The notes beneath the pieces are model-generated. The model was not told where the DNA came from, did no database searches, and was given only the letters and a program-made list of their open reading frames with translations. A program made the position numbers and the translations under genes. DNA of 64,000 bases, taken from Oligoflexales bacterium (lineage in GTDB: Bacteria; Bdellovibrionota_B; Oligoflexia; Oligoflexales; RGVZ01). The stretch spans positions 705,904 through 769,903 of the forward strand of contig CANLUT010000002.1 of assembly GCA_947494335.1 (NCBI GenBank). The letters run 5' to 3'. Shown here piece after piece: positions 25,681 to 34,402 of this stretch (positions within the stretch are counted from its first letter, which is position 1; each line of letters begins with the position of its first letter).

Positions 25681-26649
25681 ATGTCGATGTTTTCACGCCA
25701 CGTTCTCATAACGAGCCTGGTGCTCCTGTCGTCGTGTTTTACGGTCGACGGTCCACCCGGTTTTAGTGAGCGTGTATTGACCCTGGCATCTGTTGACCTG
25801 TTTAGCCAACAGGAAACTCCCCGAACGGGGAAATCCTGGAGTGGAGATTGGCAGTTTCGTCGCGATCGTCTTGAGTTAATTGATGCGACTCTCAGGGATC
25901 AGCGGCCTGATATTTTGATCATGCAAAACGCGATGCGAAGGGCGGGAAGCGTTTCTGAATCAGATGAGATGATTTTGAAATCTGGGGCCCTTAATCGATA
26001 CGATTGGCGGGATGTGAAGCTTGAGTCAATGAATGAATCAGGTGAAGAAAGATTGCTGGCGGTCGCAGTTTCGAAGCCTCTGAGGCACATGAATATTCCA
26101 GAGGGTGTTAAGAACTACAGCCAATTTGGTGTCGATGGCCATATGGTTTTTTACCCGATCGAAGCTGAGGGCGGTACGATTCTTGTGGTGGATGTATTGA
26201 TGCCCTCAAGAATTGACCAGTCTGGTCTATGGTACTCGTTGCTTGAGGAAAAAATCAGGGCTGCTGCCAAGGATGTGAATAGTTGTATTGAGCGTGTCGT
26301 TTTAGCTGGGTATTTACCGTTTGAGCAGGAGTCCCGCCGTTTCAAAGATTTTTTATCTGGTCTTGGAATTAAGGATACAGGCACTGGATTTTGTCAGAGC
26401 GCAGAACGATGTCAAACTGCAAGTCCAGAAAATGGTATTTTCTTAATGACCCGAGGGGACGAAAGTCCATCGCAAATGGATAGAATTATGACTCACAGAC
26501 ATGCACTAGTTTTGAGTGCTGGTGCAAATTTCAATCGCGTCATGGACACATCCGAATATAAAGAATCCTACGGTTTGTCGCGAGTGTGGCCGTCTCAGCG
26601 CTATGGATGGATTGCTCGCGTCCGTCTTCCGCTGTGTCCTTCGCGCTAA
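25681..26649 (+). CDS. Lipoprotein with divergent endonuclease/exonuclease/phosphatase-like fold
   Basis: The protein starts one base after the acyl-CoA dehydrogenase stop and has a lipobox (LVLLSSC, Cys about residue 17). The layout recalls the EEP superfamily (DNase I-like): RPDILIMQNA where active enzymes have PDILxLQE, VLAGYLPFE where they have xxGDFN, and a late SQMDRIMTHR resembling the DxI/H region. The catalytic Glu, the Asp-Asn pair and probably the final His are missing or changed. So it is a candidate inactive relative in the envelope. Fold assignment is tentative. Confidence 0.55.
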   Translation: MSMFSRHVLITSLVLLSSCFTVDGPPGFSERVLTLASVDLFSQQETPRTGKSWSGDWQFRRDRLELIDATLRDQRPDILIMQNAMRRAGSVSESDEMILKSGALNRYDWRDVKLESMNESGEERLLAVAVSKPLRHMNIPEGVKNYSQFGVDGHMVFYPIEAEGGTILVVDVLMPSRIDQSGLWYSLLEEKIRAAAKDVNSCIERVVLAGYLPFEQESRRFKDFLSGLGIKDTGTGFCQSAERCQTASPENGIFLMTRGDESPSQMDRIMTHRHALVLSAGANFNRVMDTSEYKESYGLSRVWPSQRYGWIARVRLPLCPSR

Positions 26650-26653
26650 ACAC

Positions 26654-27295
26654 TTACTGAATTGTGAAAAGAGCTGACGCTGAAATCTCCACGCCCTGCT
26701 TGCGGCTTGTCGATAGAGAACGCCAGCGATTGACTCCAAAAATCATTGCGGTATTTTTTGACGATTTCCAGATAGCGGCCATGCTAATTGCCGCTCCATT
26801 ATCAATTGCCCGAGTTTGATCTCTTTCATAGGGGAGCATAATTCTTCGGACCGGAACAAAATACTGGAGTCTAGCTCCTGCAGCAAAATACCACGGATGA
26901 TAGAGTCTGACCAATCTCAACGTCTCTTGCGACAGTGCGAAATTAGGTGAGCTTTTTAATTGCAGATCATGTAGCTGTTTGAATGATCCTGATATCGCAA
27001 GTGTCCAGTTATCCTTGTAGAAAAATCGATATTCAGCGCCCCATGAGAGGCCTCCACTCGTATACTCGCTCTGCCCATAGCTATACGGGTGATTTTGATT
27101 TAACAAGATTCCAAAATAAGACGACGGAAATAATATTGGTGTGCTCTCGCTCATTTGTTCAGAGCTGATCTCAGCACACAATCCCGTGGTCTCAAGCAGG
27201 AGTCCTGTGAGACAATAAAGCACTGCGATCAAGACGGGAGTTTTAATCCTGAATTGAAAGTTACAAGAGGTGATTTTGGACGCTCTCATGGTCAT
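26654..27295 (-). CDS. Probable secreted or outer-membrane protein, unknown family
   Basis: About 210 residues. A basic N-terminus is followed by a hydrophobic stretch (VLIAVLYCLTGLLLETTGLC), probably a signal peptide. The rest is rich in aromatic strands (SYFGILLNQNHPYSYGQSEY, WGAEYRFFYKDNWTLAIS, LYHPWYFAAGARLQYFV), typical of an outer-membrane barrel, and the ending SASALFTIQ also looks like a strand. Start is uncertain: ATGs at 27295 and 27289, with another at 27316. The 5' end overlaps the start of the divergent O-antigen-ligase-like gene. Confidence 0.6.
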   Translation of the reverse strand: MTMRASKITSCNFQFRIKTPVLIAVLYCLTGLLLETTGLCAEISSEQMSESTPILFPSSYFGILLNQNHPYSYGQSEYTSGGLSWGAEYRFFYKDNWTLAISGSFKQLHDLQLKSSPNFALSQETLRLVRLYHPWYFAAGARLQYFVPVRRIMLPYERDQTRAIDNGAAISMAAIWKSSKNTAMIFGVNRWRSLSTSRKQGVEISASALFTIQ

Positions 27296-28565
27296 ATTAC
27301 TTAGTTTATCGGCCATCGCGCTGTTTGTGCCAGTCTTTTCTGGTTATGTCCTCGGTTTAGTCATGATTTTAATCGCAATAGTGACTTGGAGGTCTGGTCA
27401 ATTCAACAAACAGAACTCACAGTTTATGAGATTCTTCGAGGCGTTGCTACCGGTGTCACGGAGTGCTGTAATTTTCTGGTTGAGTCTGGTTCTGGCTTCG
27501 ATCGGAGCAGCGCTGATCTCTGATAGCTTTGATCTGCGAGAGGCGCGGCGTAGTCTTGGTAATTTTTTTGTGAAGTATATTCTCCTTTGGTTTGCATATC
27601 TTTCCTTTTGGTGGCGCTTGGGTGGATCAGATCGACACTGGTCCGTGTTTTCATTTGCGTATGCAATCGTATCTTTCATCAACGCGTCTTACTGTCTAAT
27701 GCAACGCCAACTAGGCATCGATTGGGCGCATGGTTTTGGAGCAATGCTAGGAGAAAATCGACTTGCATATGGTGTGTACCGAGTGAGTGGCTTTATGGGG
27801 CATCCCTTGAGTCTTGCATACTGCCAGATCCTGGCTTTGATTGGTGCTGTACACTTTATTCAGCGATCAACCTCCAACTGGGTAAAATTTTCATGGTCGA
27901 TTTCCGCTATATGTTCTTTTTTCGTGTTGTTCATCTCTGGTTCAAGGGGACCTCAGGTTATCGCGCTCGCAGGTGTTCTACTTATGATTCCGGTGGATTT
28001 GTGGCGGAAACGTGGCGTACTCATTTCACTGTCTATGTTGATTTTCCTGATCCTGGGCATAAGTTTTGGGGTTTTTGAGCGATTTTTTGAGCTTTTTAAA
28101 TCTGGTTTTGGAGGCGACATGAGGCTTGCTCACTGGACAGTCCACTGGCGAGTTTTCGTGGATCATGTCTGGTTTGGTCTTGGCTCAGGCACTCCGAAGT
28201 CGGCAATTTCAACCTATTATTCTGCGATACAAGCGAATGATAACATTAAGTTAGCCCACAATGCCTTCTTGCAGTGCGCAGCTGATTTTGGGCTTTTGGG
28301 GTTGTCGGGATTAATTATCTGGCTGACCGCCTGGATCAGGGTCGCAACGCGGATGTCAGGCGCAAAGAGAGTGCTCATTGTTTTGTTTGTTTTGTCCGCT
28401 TTAGGTGGCCTCACACAAAACAATTTACAGGAAAGTGCTTATGTTTTGGGTTTGACGACTTGGACGATGATAATTACGTCAATTGAGGTTGGGACTCGTG
28501 AACGCTCCATCCGTACAGTCGAAAATCAAAATCACCTCGCAAGAGAAGATCTCGCGACTAATTAA
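27270..28565 (+). CDS. O-antigen ligase / Wzy-like polytopic membrane protein
   Basis: A 431-residue protein with about ten membrane spans and a periplasmic loop before the last spans. The region SGSRGPQVIALAG and the loop with HWRVFVDHVWFGLGSG and AHNAFLQCAADFGLLGLSGL match the Wzy_C/WaaL family, which ligates O-antigen to lipid A-core or polymerises it. Key Arg/His residues of the loop are present in kind. Start uncertain: GTG 27270 or a later TTG/ATG near 27276-27288; gaggtgat lies there but is badly spaced. Next gene overlaps its end. Confidence 0.8.
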   Translation: MILDALMVILLSLSAIALFVPVFSGYVLGLVMILIAIVTWRSGQFNKQNSQFMRFFEALLPVSRSAVIFWLSLVLASIGAALISDSFDLREARRSLGNFFVKYILLWFAYLSFWWRLGGSDRHWSVFSFAYAIVSFINASYCLMQRQLGIDWAHGFGAMLGENRLAYGVYRVSGFMGHPLSLAYCQILALIGAVHFIQRSTSNWVKFSWSISAICSFFVLFISGSRGPQVIALAGVLLMIPVDLWRKRGVLISLSMLIFLILGISFGVFERFFELFKSGFGGDMRLAHWTVHWRVFVDHVWFGLGSGTPKSAISTYYSAIQANDNIKLAHNAFLQCAADFGLLGLSGLIIWLTAWIRVATRMSGAKRVLIVLFVLSALGGLTQNNLQESAYVLGLTTWTMIITSIEVGTRERSIRTVENQNHLAREDLATN

Positions 28566-29292
28566 CATTGTTTCGCAGTCTGGTTTACCCCTGATCATCC
28601 GTTCCGTTGATGCTCCAGGAGTTGCTCTTAGGGCGAGAGCGTTGGCAACACCAGACGGAGACAAATTCTCTGGATTTAAAGTTGGTAACATTAGTGATCG
28701 AGGAATGAGTCACCTGATGCAGTTCGGTACTCGTCCATTTATGATTGAATTCATTTTGAAATCAGAAAAGGTCCAATTTCAATCCAATTTGGAAATTATC
28801 AACCGTCAATTTTGTATTTTTTCGCTACCAAACTTTATCGAGAGTTTGGAACGACGACGAAATGCCCGCTATCCGGTGGGTGATAGTCTAAAAGCGTTCC
28901 TATCATTTAAAAGATTAGAGACAGACCCGCTTGATCTTGCAAGTCAGCCTGCTTTTGACTCTGCTTGGGCGATGGCGTCGATGGTTCCTGTCTCTGATAT
29001 CAGCTTAGGCGGCTTAGGCTTGCAGTTTAGATTTCCAGTTCTTAAAAAAATTATTGATTCCGCAAAGCCTATTGAGTCGACCTCGTTGTGGTTGCCCATG
29101 ATGGCAAGTAGTGATGTTGACGTTTCGATTCGTTGGAGTCGTCCCGTTTCGGAATCAGTGCGAGATGAAGACGGAGTGTCGCGCGTAGTCAAGAGCGTGA
29201 GACTAGGTATCCAGTTTCTGAATCCTTCGGAGTTGCAGTTACATAATATTCAAATCTTTATTCAGCGCTTAAGTCAGGCAGACGCTATTTAA
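28498..29292 (+). CDS. YcgR-like PilZ-domain protein
   Basis: A 264-residue two-part protein. The N-terminal 110 residues look like a YcgR-N-type beta domain; then comes a PilZ domain with the c-di-GMP motifs RRNAR (Arg120 and Arg124) and DISLGG (167-172). The spacing of about 45 residues between motifs and the C-terminal VKSVRLGIQFLN segment fit PilZ. YcgR-type proteins respond to c-di-GMP and often act on motility or exopolysaccharide. The GTG at 28498 is chosen because gagg is 9 bases upstream. It overlaps the O-antigen-ligase-like gene by 68 bases. Confidence 0.85.
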   Translation: MNAPSVQSKIKITSQEKISRLINIVSQSGLPLIIRSVDAPGVALRARALATPDGDKFSGFKVGNISDRGMSHLMQFGTRPFMIEFILKSEKVQFQSNLEIINRQFCIFSLPNFIESLERRRNARYPVGDSLKAFLSFKRLETDPLDLASQPAFDSAWAMASMVPVSDISLGGLGLQFRFPVLKKIIDSAKPIESTSLWLPMMASSDVDVSIRWSRPVSESVRDEDGVSRVVKSVRLGIQFLNPSELQLHNIQIFIQRLSQADAI

Positions 29293-29305
29293 CAAGGGGG
29301 ACGAT

Positions 29306-30172
29306 ATGAATTGCTTCTATGTCGTTTTGATCATGCTCGTAACAGGTTCGATTTACAGCTGTTCTGGTGAGTCGCCAAAAGCGTTAGAAGAGCCTGTGGC
29401 AAAAAATTCTGAGGCATCAGTTGCTGTCTCCGCTGATGTGCCGATGGAAGCCCAGAAGGCGAAGGATGCACTAAAGGTCAACGATGAAGTCTTCTTGCAG
29501 CAGGCGCGTCTTATGAGTCGTATGAGTGAAATTGAGGATGAATTAAAACGTCAACGTGAAAAAATCAGACTTCTTGAGCAAGGACTTTTAACCGGTATTG
29601 CTCCCGATGGTTTGAAAAAAAGTAGTCACGATAATGGTCAGAAATTGAAAACGGAAAAATCAGCTCAACTTGACGATGTGGAAGAGCAGCTCTTGTCTTC
29701 ACCTGTGATCGATGAGGTGAAGCTAAAGGGGGCCGAGTCACATTCGGCGGACTCTAAAACTGGTGACTCTAGTTCGGACGTGAATCGCTCGCTGCTCAAT
29801 GACAAATTCAGATTGGTACAGGATCTTTACCAAGCTAGTCGGTTTGGCGTCGCGATTTCAGAGCTTGCTACGATCACCCGCCAATTTGGTGAGAATGCAG
29901 GGGAAGGAAAGATACGAGTCTGGCTTGGCAAGTCCTACGCCAGACTGCGCGAGTTTTCTACGGCTCGTGTGGAGCTAGAGGCATATTTGAAAGGATGGCC
30001 TTCGGGGTCAGACGTAGCAGAAGTTCGTCTTGAACTTGCAAAGGTCTATGTCAGTCTCGGACTTAAAGAGAGGGCGAGAGGTGAACTTCGTCAAGTCATG
30101 AAAGATTTCCCGGGACAGGAGTCGTCTGATATTGCCTCGGCAGAATTTAGCAAAATGCAGGGTGGTCTTTGA
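29306..30172 (+). CDS. Coiled-coil/TPR lipoprotein
   Basis: A lipobox (SIYSC, Cys about 19) is followed by a charged coiled coil (LMSRMSEIEDELKRQREKIRL), a linker, and a C-terminal TPR-like part (LVQDLYQASRFGVAISELA, YVSLGLKERARGELRQVMKDF). The design resembles CpoB/YbgF with a lipid anchor, like the protein at 3.5-4.4 kb. It probably sits on the inner side of the outer membrane. It overlaps the LysM gene by one base, so the two are likely translated together. Confidence 0.75.
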   Translation: MNCFYVVLIMLVTGSIYSCSGESPKALEEPVAKNSEASVAVSADVPMEAQKAKDALKVNDEVFLQQARLMSRMSEIEDELKRQREKIRLLEQGLLTGIAPDGLKKSSHDNGQKLKTEKSAQLDDVEEQLLSSPVIDEVKLKGAESHSADSKTGDSSSDVNRSLLNDKFRLVQDLYQASRFGVAISELATITRQFGENAGEGKIRVWLGKSYARLREFSTARVELEAYLKGWPSGSDVAEVRLELAKVYVSLGLKERARGELRQVMKDFPGQESSDIASAEFSKMQGGL

Positions 30173-31767
30173 TGAGGACTCATAAAATTAGAAGTCTTTG
30201 TATCCTGGTGGCAGCTATGTACTGGTGTCAAGTAGCATCAGCTCAAGAAGATGATTTTTCACTGGGCGATGAGTCTTTAAATGGAAACTCACCTAGCGCA
30301 CCGATCAACAATCTTGGAGATTCATCTGATCTGTTTGGTGATGTACCGGTTGAGACGCCGCCTGAGAATAATAAAACTACGGGGATCCCGGTAAGCGGCG
30401 GGCAGTCTGCAGATCCTTCAGGAATAAATCAACCAGCAGTATCGCCACCTCCATCCGGGTTGGGTCTCCAATCGCCATCGACGCAGCCGAGTTCGGGAAG
30501 TAGTGAGTTGTCTCCAGTATCAACTGGACTTACCGATCCTCTTGCAACACCCACAGCAAATGAGCAGAATGCGCCACTTCTTGGAGACGGAAGCCTCGCT
30601 CCGGTCAAATTGGAGCAGGCGGTGACCCCAAATGATTTTGGTGGTGTTCCTCCGCTTCCCGGCACTCGCCGTGAGATGGCCCCAGGTGAAGCGCCAGAGT
30701 TTTACAGCGTCGAAGAGGGTGACACTATGTTTGACGTTTGTAGTCAATTGATCGACGACGGCAACTATTGGCCGAAGCTATGGTCTTTGAATCCTGACGT
30801 TAGAAACCCGCACTTCATATATCCAGGCGCAAAATTGGCTTTTTATTCTGGTGATCAGGAGAATCCTCCGTATCTTGAAGTTGTAACCGAAGATGAAGTG
30901 ATTCCAGTCGAAAAGGGGCCAGTCAAGGAAGTCGAACTCGTCAGTGAGGTCGTTGCCGAGGTTGGCAAACCAGGGGCAAGCGAAGAGGCTGTAACGGCTC
31001 TTGTCTATGACGCACCGGTACCCGTTGTTGGTCCAAGTGAAATTGGATCTGAGAGTGACTCTCTAGATGGTTTTATTTTTGCAGGGAGAACCTACTCTTC
31101 AAAAACCATTCATTACTCGATCCCAGCTTTCTACTTTGAAGAGGAACGCTCGGCACTTGGAAGAATTGTCAGCGGTGTTTCTGGCGAGAACATGCGTGGT
31201 GATACCGATAAAATTGTGGTCGAGCCCGAGGAAAATCTTGGTATCGGAACGTATACCGTATTGCGACCACGTGGTCCGGTGTATAGCCGTGCGACAGGGA
31301 ATAAAATTGGATATCGCTATGATTTTTCGGGAAACGTCAAGATCACCAAGCAAAGCCGAAGTGGCCTATTTGAGGCTGATGTTTTTGGGGCACGTGGTGG
31401 CGTGGCTTACGGTGATATTGTGGTTGAGTTTCTAGCGACAAAGAGATCTCTACCAGAACAAATGGTTGTTGGTCAGATTAATACTGCAAATTCAAGTGTG
31501 ATTGGATTTGAAGAAGCTTACAAACAAGTAGGAGCAATGGGGGACTTTGTGTTCCTTGAAAAGGAAGGTTTGTCCGTTGGTGCCAGTTATGCAATTTATC
31601 GTAAGGACAACTCCAGAGACATTCGACACATTCGTAATAAGGATTTATCAGGCGACGGATTTGGGGTCGCAGTGGTGAAAGTCCTGGAAATAAATGGACA
31701 AGGCGCCTTAGGCTACATTGTGAGTAGTAACTCGGAAACGCGAGTCGGCGACACATTAGCGCCGTAA
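30172..31767 (+). CDS. LysM-domain envelope protein
   Basis: The 531-residue protein has a signal peptide (about 1-25), a 110-residue Pro/Ser/Asn/Gly-rich, probably disordered segment, and one LysM domain (FYSVEEGDTMFDVCSQLIDD, WPKLWSLNPDVRNPHFIYPGA). LysM usually binds peptidoglycan. After it come about 300 residues of beta-rich sequence of unknown type (ATGNKIGYRYDFSGNVKIT). With the preceding TPR lipoprotein, O-antigen-ligase-like and PilZ genes it forms an envelope cluster. Start: ATG overlaps the upstream TGA, with agggtgg upstream. Confidence 0.85.
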   Translation: MRTHKIRSLCILVAAMYWCQVASAQEDDFSLGDESLNGNSPSAPINNLGDSSDLFGDVPVETPPENNKTTGIPVSGGQSADPSGINQPAVSPPPSGLGLQSPSTQPSSGSSELSPVSTGLTDPLATPTANEQNAPLLGDGSLAPVKLEQAVTPNDFGGVPPLPGTRREMAPGEAPEFYSVEEGDTMFDVCSQLIDDGNYWPKLWSLNPDVRNPHFIYPGAKLAFYSGDQENPPYLEVVTEDEVIPVEKGPVKEVELVSEVVAEVGKPGASEEAVTALVYDAPVPVVGPSEIGSESDSLDGFIFAGRTYSSKTIHYSIPAFYFEEERSALGRIVSGVSGENMRGDTDKIVVEPEENLGIGTYTVLRPRGPVYSRATGNKIGYRYDFSGNVKITKQSRSGLFEADVFGARGGVAYGDIVVEFLATKRSLPEQMVVGQINTANSSVIGFEEAYKQVGAMGDFVFLEKEGLSVGASYAIYRKDNSRDIRHIRNKDLSGDGFGVAVVKVLEINGQGALGYIVSSNSETRVGDTLAP

Positions 31768-31835
31768 GAATTTAAATTTCGTGAGTGCTTAATTGTGCGA
31801 GTCTTCCTTCGAATAAATTTCGCAGGAGGTCTCCC

Positions 31836-32894
31836 ATGTTTTCTCAGCTTTTAGTTGCCATCACACACGTTATAACCCAAGTAACCGGCAAGTGGCTTGA
31901 GGTTCCAAAATTTTTAGATTCTGAACTTGAAATTGAACGCATTAAGACGATTGTATGTAAATCTCAAGTAGACGGGCTATCCTCTCTGACGGTCGATGAT
32001 TGGCTATTTTTACTTGAGGGAGAGCTTTCAAAAGAGCGTCCTAGACTTCCCTGGTTAAGAGGATTTGTCAGTGCTGGACAGCTTGATTTGCGCGCCGTTG
32101 CACAGGTCGCGTCCCGCCATTTTTGTGCGGTGCGAGAATATGGTGCCTCGGTCATTTTTATTGATTCAGATGGATATCCAGAGCGTCTCCGCCAAATTGC
32201 ACGTCCCCCACTTATGCTGACTGTTTTAGGTGATTCGCGGATCTTAACCCTCCGTCACATTGCTGTCATTGGATCCCGTAAAGCTAGTTACGATTCTCTG
32301 CGAATGTCAGTTGACGTCGGTCGATCTCTCGCGTCAATCGACATCGGGGTTGTAAGTGGAGGAGCTATCGGTTGTGATATCGCCGTACATGAGGGAATGC
32401 TGACAAGTGATCAAGCTCAAGTTAGGGCGATTGTCGTGTTGGCTGGAGGTTTATGTAGTTTTTTTCCACGATGTAACTCCGGTGCCTTTACTAATATATT
32501 GGAACGGGGCGGTGCCATCATATCTGAGCGGTTGTGGTATCAAGGTGTACGACCGAAAGACTTCCCAGCTAGAAATCGTATCGTCAGTGGAATGAGCGAT
32601 GCCGTAGCAGTGATGGCCGCAGCAAAACGCTCAGGTTCCTTGATCACAGCCCATGAGGCACTTGAGCAGGGGCGTGACGTTTACGTTTACCTCCCCATGG
32701 ATCATCAGTGGGATGTCCGCTATGATGGATCGATGAATTTAATAGCAGATGGAGCGATTTGGTTTTCTGAACCCACTGAATTAATTGAACAGTTATATAG
32801 TGGTGCTGAATTATTTTGCAGGGATTGGCCACTGATAAGCGATGCTTGCCAAGTTCGACCGACACTTGGTACCTTTGAAAGAGAGCAACTTTAA
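31836..32894 (+). CDS. dprA: DNA-processing protein DprA
   Basis: DprA binds incoming single-stranded DNA and loads RecA in natural transformation. The Rossmann-like core shows IAVIGSRKASY, VSGGAIGCDIAVHEG, VVLAGGLCSFFP, GGAIISER, FPARNRIVSGMSDAVAVM and RSGSLITAHEALEQGRDVYV. The 352-residue length is normal. The ATG at 31836 sits behind aggaggt; the longer frame back to 31785 is not needed. The final wing domain is short. DprA next to an smg-like gene is a common arrangement. Confidence 0.93.
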   Translation: MFSQLLVAITHVITQVTGKWLEVPKFLDSELEIERIKTIVCKSQVDGLSSLTVDDWLFLLEGELSKERPRLPWLRGFVSAGQLDLRAVAQVASRHFCAVREYGASVIFIDSDGYPERLRQIARPPLMLTVLGDSRILTLRHIAVIGSRKASYDSLRMSVDVGRSLASIDIGVVSGGAIGCDIAVHEGMLTSDQAQVRAIVVLAGGLCSFFPRCNSGAFTNILERGGAIISERLWYQGVRPKDFPARNRIVSGMSDAVAVMAAAKRSGSLITAHEALEQGRDVYVYLPMDHQWDVRYDGSMNLIADGAIWFSEPTELIEQLYSGAELFCRDWPLISDACQVRPTLGTFEREQL

Positions 32895-32924
32895 TTAAAT
32901 TATTATCAGACGTCAGGGGATGCC

Positions 32925-33419
32925 ATGAACGCTTCGAACGCATTTGAAAAAATTCGCCCCGTTGTCGAAGCCATGGCAGATTTAATGTGTTGCCACGGGT
33001 TCTCACCCGAGGAAGAAGGACTCATTCGTAGTCACCTTTTGGCTCGCGGATTTGAACTAGACCTAATTCGTCAGGCCGAAGATTGGTGTGAAAAGTCGCA
33101 GTCTTCAGGTTCCGTAGTTGATCTTTTGAGCATGTTTGTTCCTAGTGCCACAGGCACCAGAGTTTCTAACCCTCTTGAGCGAATAGCAGTTTCTGACCAT
33201 ATGCTCTCAGCGGTAGAACAGTGCCGTGACCGTGGAATTATCTCGGTGGACATGGCCGAAAGACTGTTGGAAGGTTCTCGAGCATTGGATACCAGAGATT
33301 GGGACGATGATGATGTGCTAGCATTTTTTGTCGATGCCTGCGCTCAAAATATATCTCCAGAGGCTCAAACTAAGCTAGAACGTGCCTTAACCGGCAACTT
33401 CAAAGATTACTACTGCTAA
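32925..33419 (+). CDS. Smg (DUF494)-like protein
   Basis: A 164-residue, mostly helical, acidic protein. The N-terminal part contains EEEGLIRSHLLARGFELDLI; the middle EQCRDRGIISVDMAERLLEGSRALD recalls the Smg motif in which a fixed block is followed by a helix before a rise in acidic residues. Smg is often found right after dprA, and this position supports the call. Function of Smg is not known. Alternative: an unrelated helical protein. Confidence 0.55.
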   Translation: MNASNAFEKIRPVVEAMADLMCCHGFSPEEEGLIRSHLLARGFELDLIRQAEDWCEKSQSSGSVVDLLSMFVPSATGTRVSNPLERIAVSDHMLSAVEQCRDRGIISVDMAERLLEGSRALDTRDWDDDDVLAFFVDACAQNISPEAQTKLERALTGNFKDYYC

Positions 33420-33490
33420 ATCTCGCTCGTTAGGCTGCACAATCAAGTCTCCATACTGTCTGATCAAGTAAATCAGGGAGCGCGTGGGAT

Positions 33491-34402
33491 ATGTTTAAAC
33501 TGATAAACCAACAAAAGTCCTCGGGAGCCTCTTTCGGGGGTCAGGAGCATGGTCGACTAGATGTTTACCTGATGGAGCTTCAATCCTATTTATTGGATGA
33601 ATCGCTGTCGGAGATTTATCTTCATAGCTGCCCTCAGGGGAGACTGGAAAGCGACGGCGTTTCTATTGGGGCAATCAATATTTTTTGGCCAGTCGATAAG
33701 GTTGCGGATCTGATTGCTGAGCTATCTTGGGAGTGTCGGGTTCGGATTGACCCGTATCGGCCTTATGGTGGCGGTGTCATTCCCGCTCAGACTTGGCGAT
33801 GGCATGCTGTTATTGCGCCCATGGCCTCTGATGGGCCGATGGTCATCTTTCGTCGGCAGAGATTTGAGACACTAAACCTTGATGCATTTCAATTTGATCA
33901 GGTGACGCCTTCCGAGCTCAATGACGCGATAAATCGTCAGATATCGTTAGTTATTTTTGGCGCAACTGGATCTGGCAAAACAAGCTTTTTAACATCAATG
34001 CTCAAGTCCTATTTTCCAGAGGTTCGTATCGGAATCGCAGAGTCCGTGGAAGAAATACCTCTTTTATCAAAATATTGGTTTCGCATTTTGGAGATATCCC
34101 CCGACTCGTCAGGTCGAGGAGGGGTGCCAATGTCGAAAGTACTCTCTGAAATGATGAGGTTATCGCCAAAGCTTTTAGTGGTTGGCGAATTGCGAGGAGA
34201 CGAGTGCAGGGCTTTTGCTGACATAGCCAGAACCGGTCACGGTGGCGTGATAACAACGCTTCATGCCGGCAACTTTGATGATGCACGCAATAGGCTTGTA
34301 ACTCTGGCTGGTATGAATTTGACGTACTTTCCCAAGCTTTGCGGGGTGCATATTCAAAAACTACCACAAGGTTTCACGGTGCGTTCACAAATGCTCAATT
34401 AG
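33491..34402 (+). CDS. CpaF/VirB11-family secretion ATPase (solitary)
   Basis: A 303-residue ATPase of the type II/IV secretion family. The Walker A is GATGSGKTS near 157-165. Later come ELRGDECRAFADIARTGHGGVITTLHAGN, the Walker B/His-box region of VirB11/CpaF proteins. The N-terminal domain (LDVYLMELQSYLLDESLSEIYLH) resembles the CpaF N-terminal domain. No tad, pil or vir partner genes are near, so the partner system is unknown. It ends inside the convergent ruvB by 8 bases. Confidence 0.85.
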   Translation: MFKLINQQKSSGASFGGQEHGRLDVYLMELQSYLLDESLSEIYLHSCPQGRLESDGVSIGAINIFWPVDKVADLIAELSWECRVRIDPYRPYGGGVIPAQTWRWHAVIAPMASDGPMVIFRRQRFETLNLDAFQFDQVTPSELNDAINRQISLVIFGATGSGKTSFLTSMLKSYFPEVRIGIAESVEEIPLLSKYWFRILEISPDSSGRGGVPMSKVLSEMMRLSPKLLVVGELRGDECRAFADIARTGHGGVITTLHAGNFDDARNRLVTLAGMNLTYFPKLCGVHIQKLPQGFTVRSQMLN

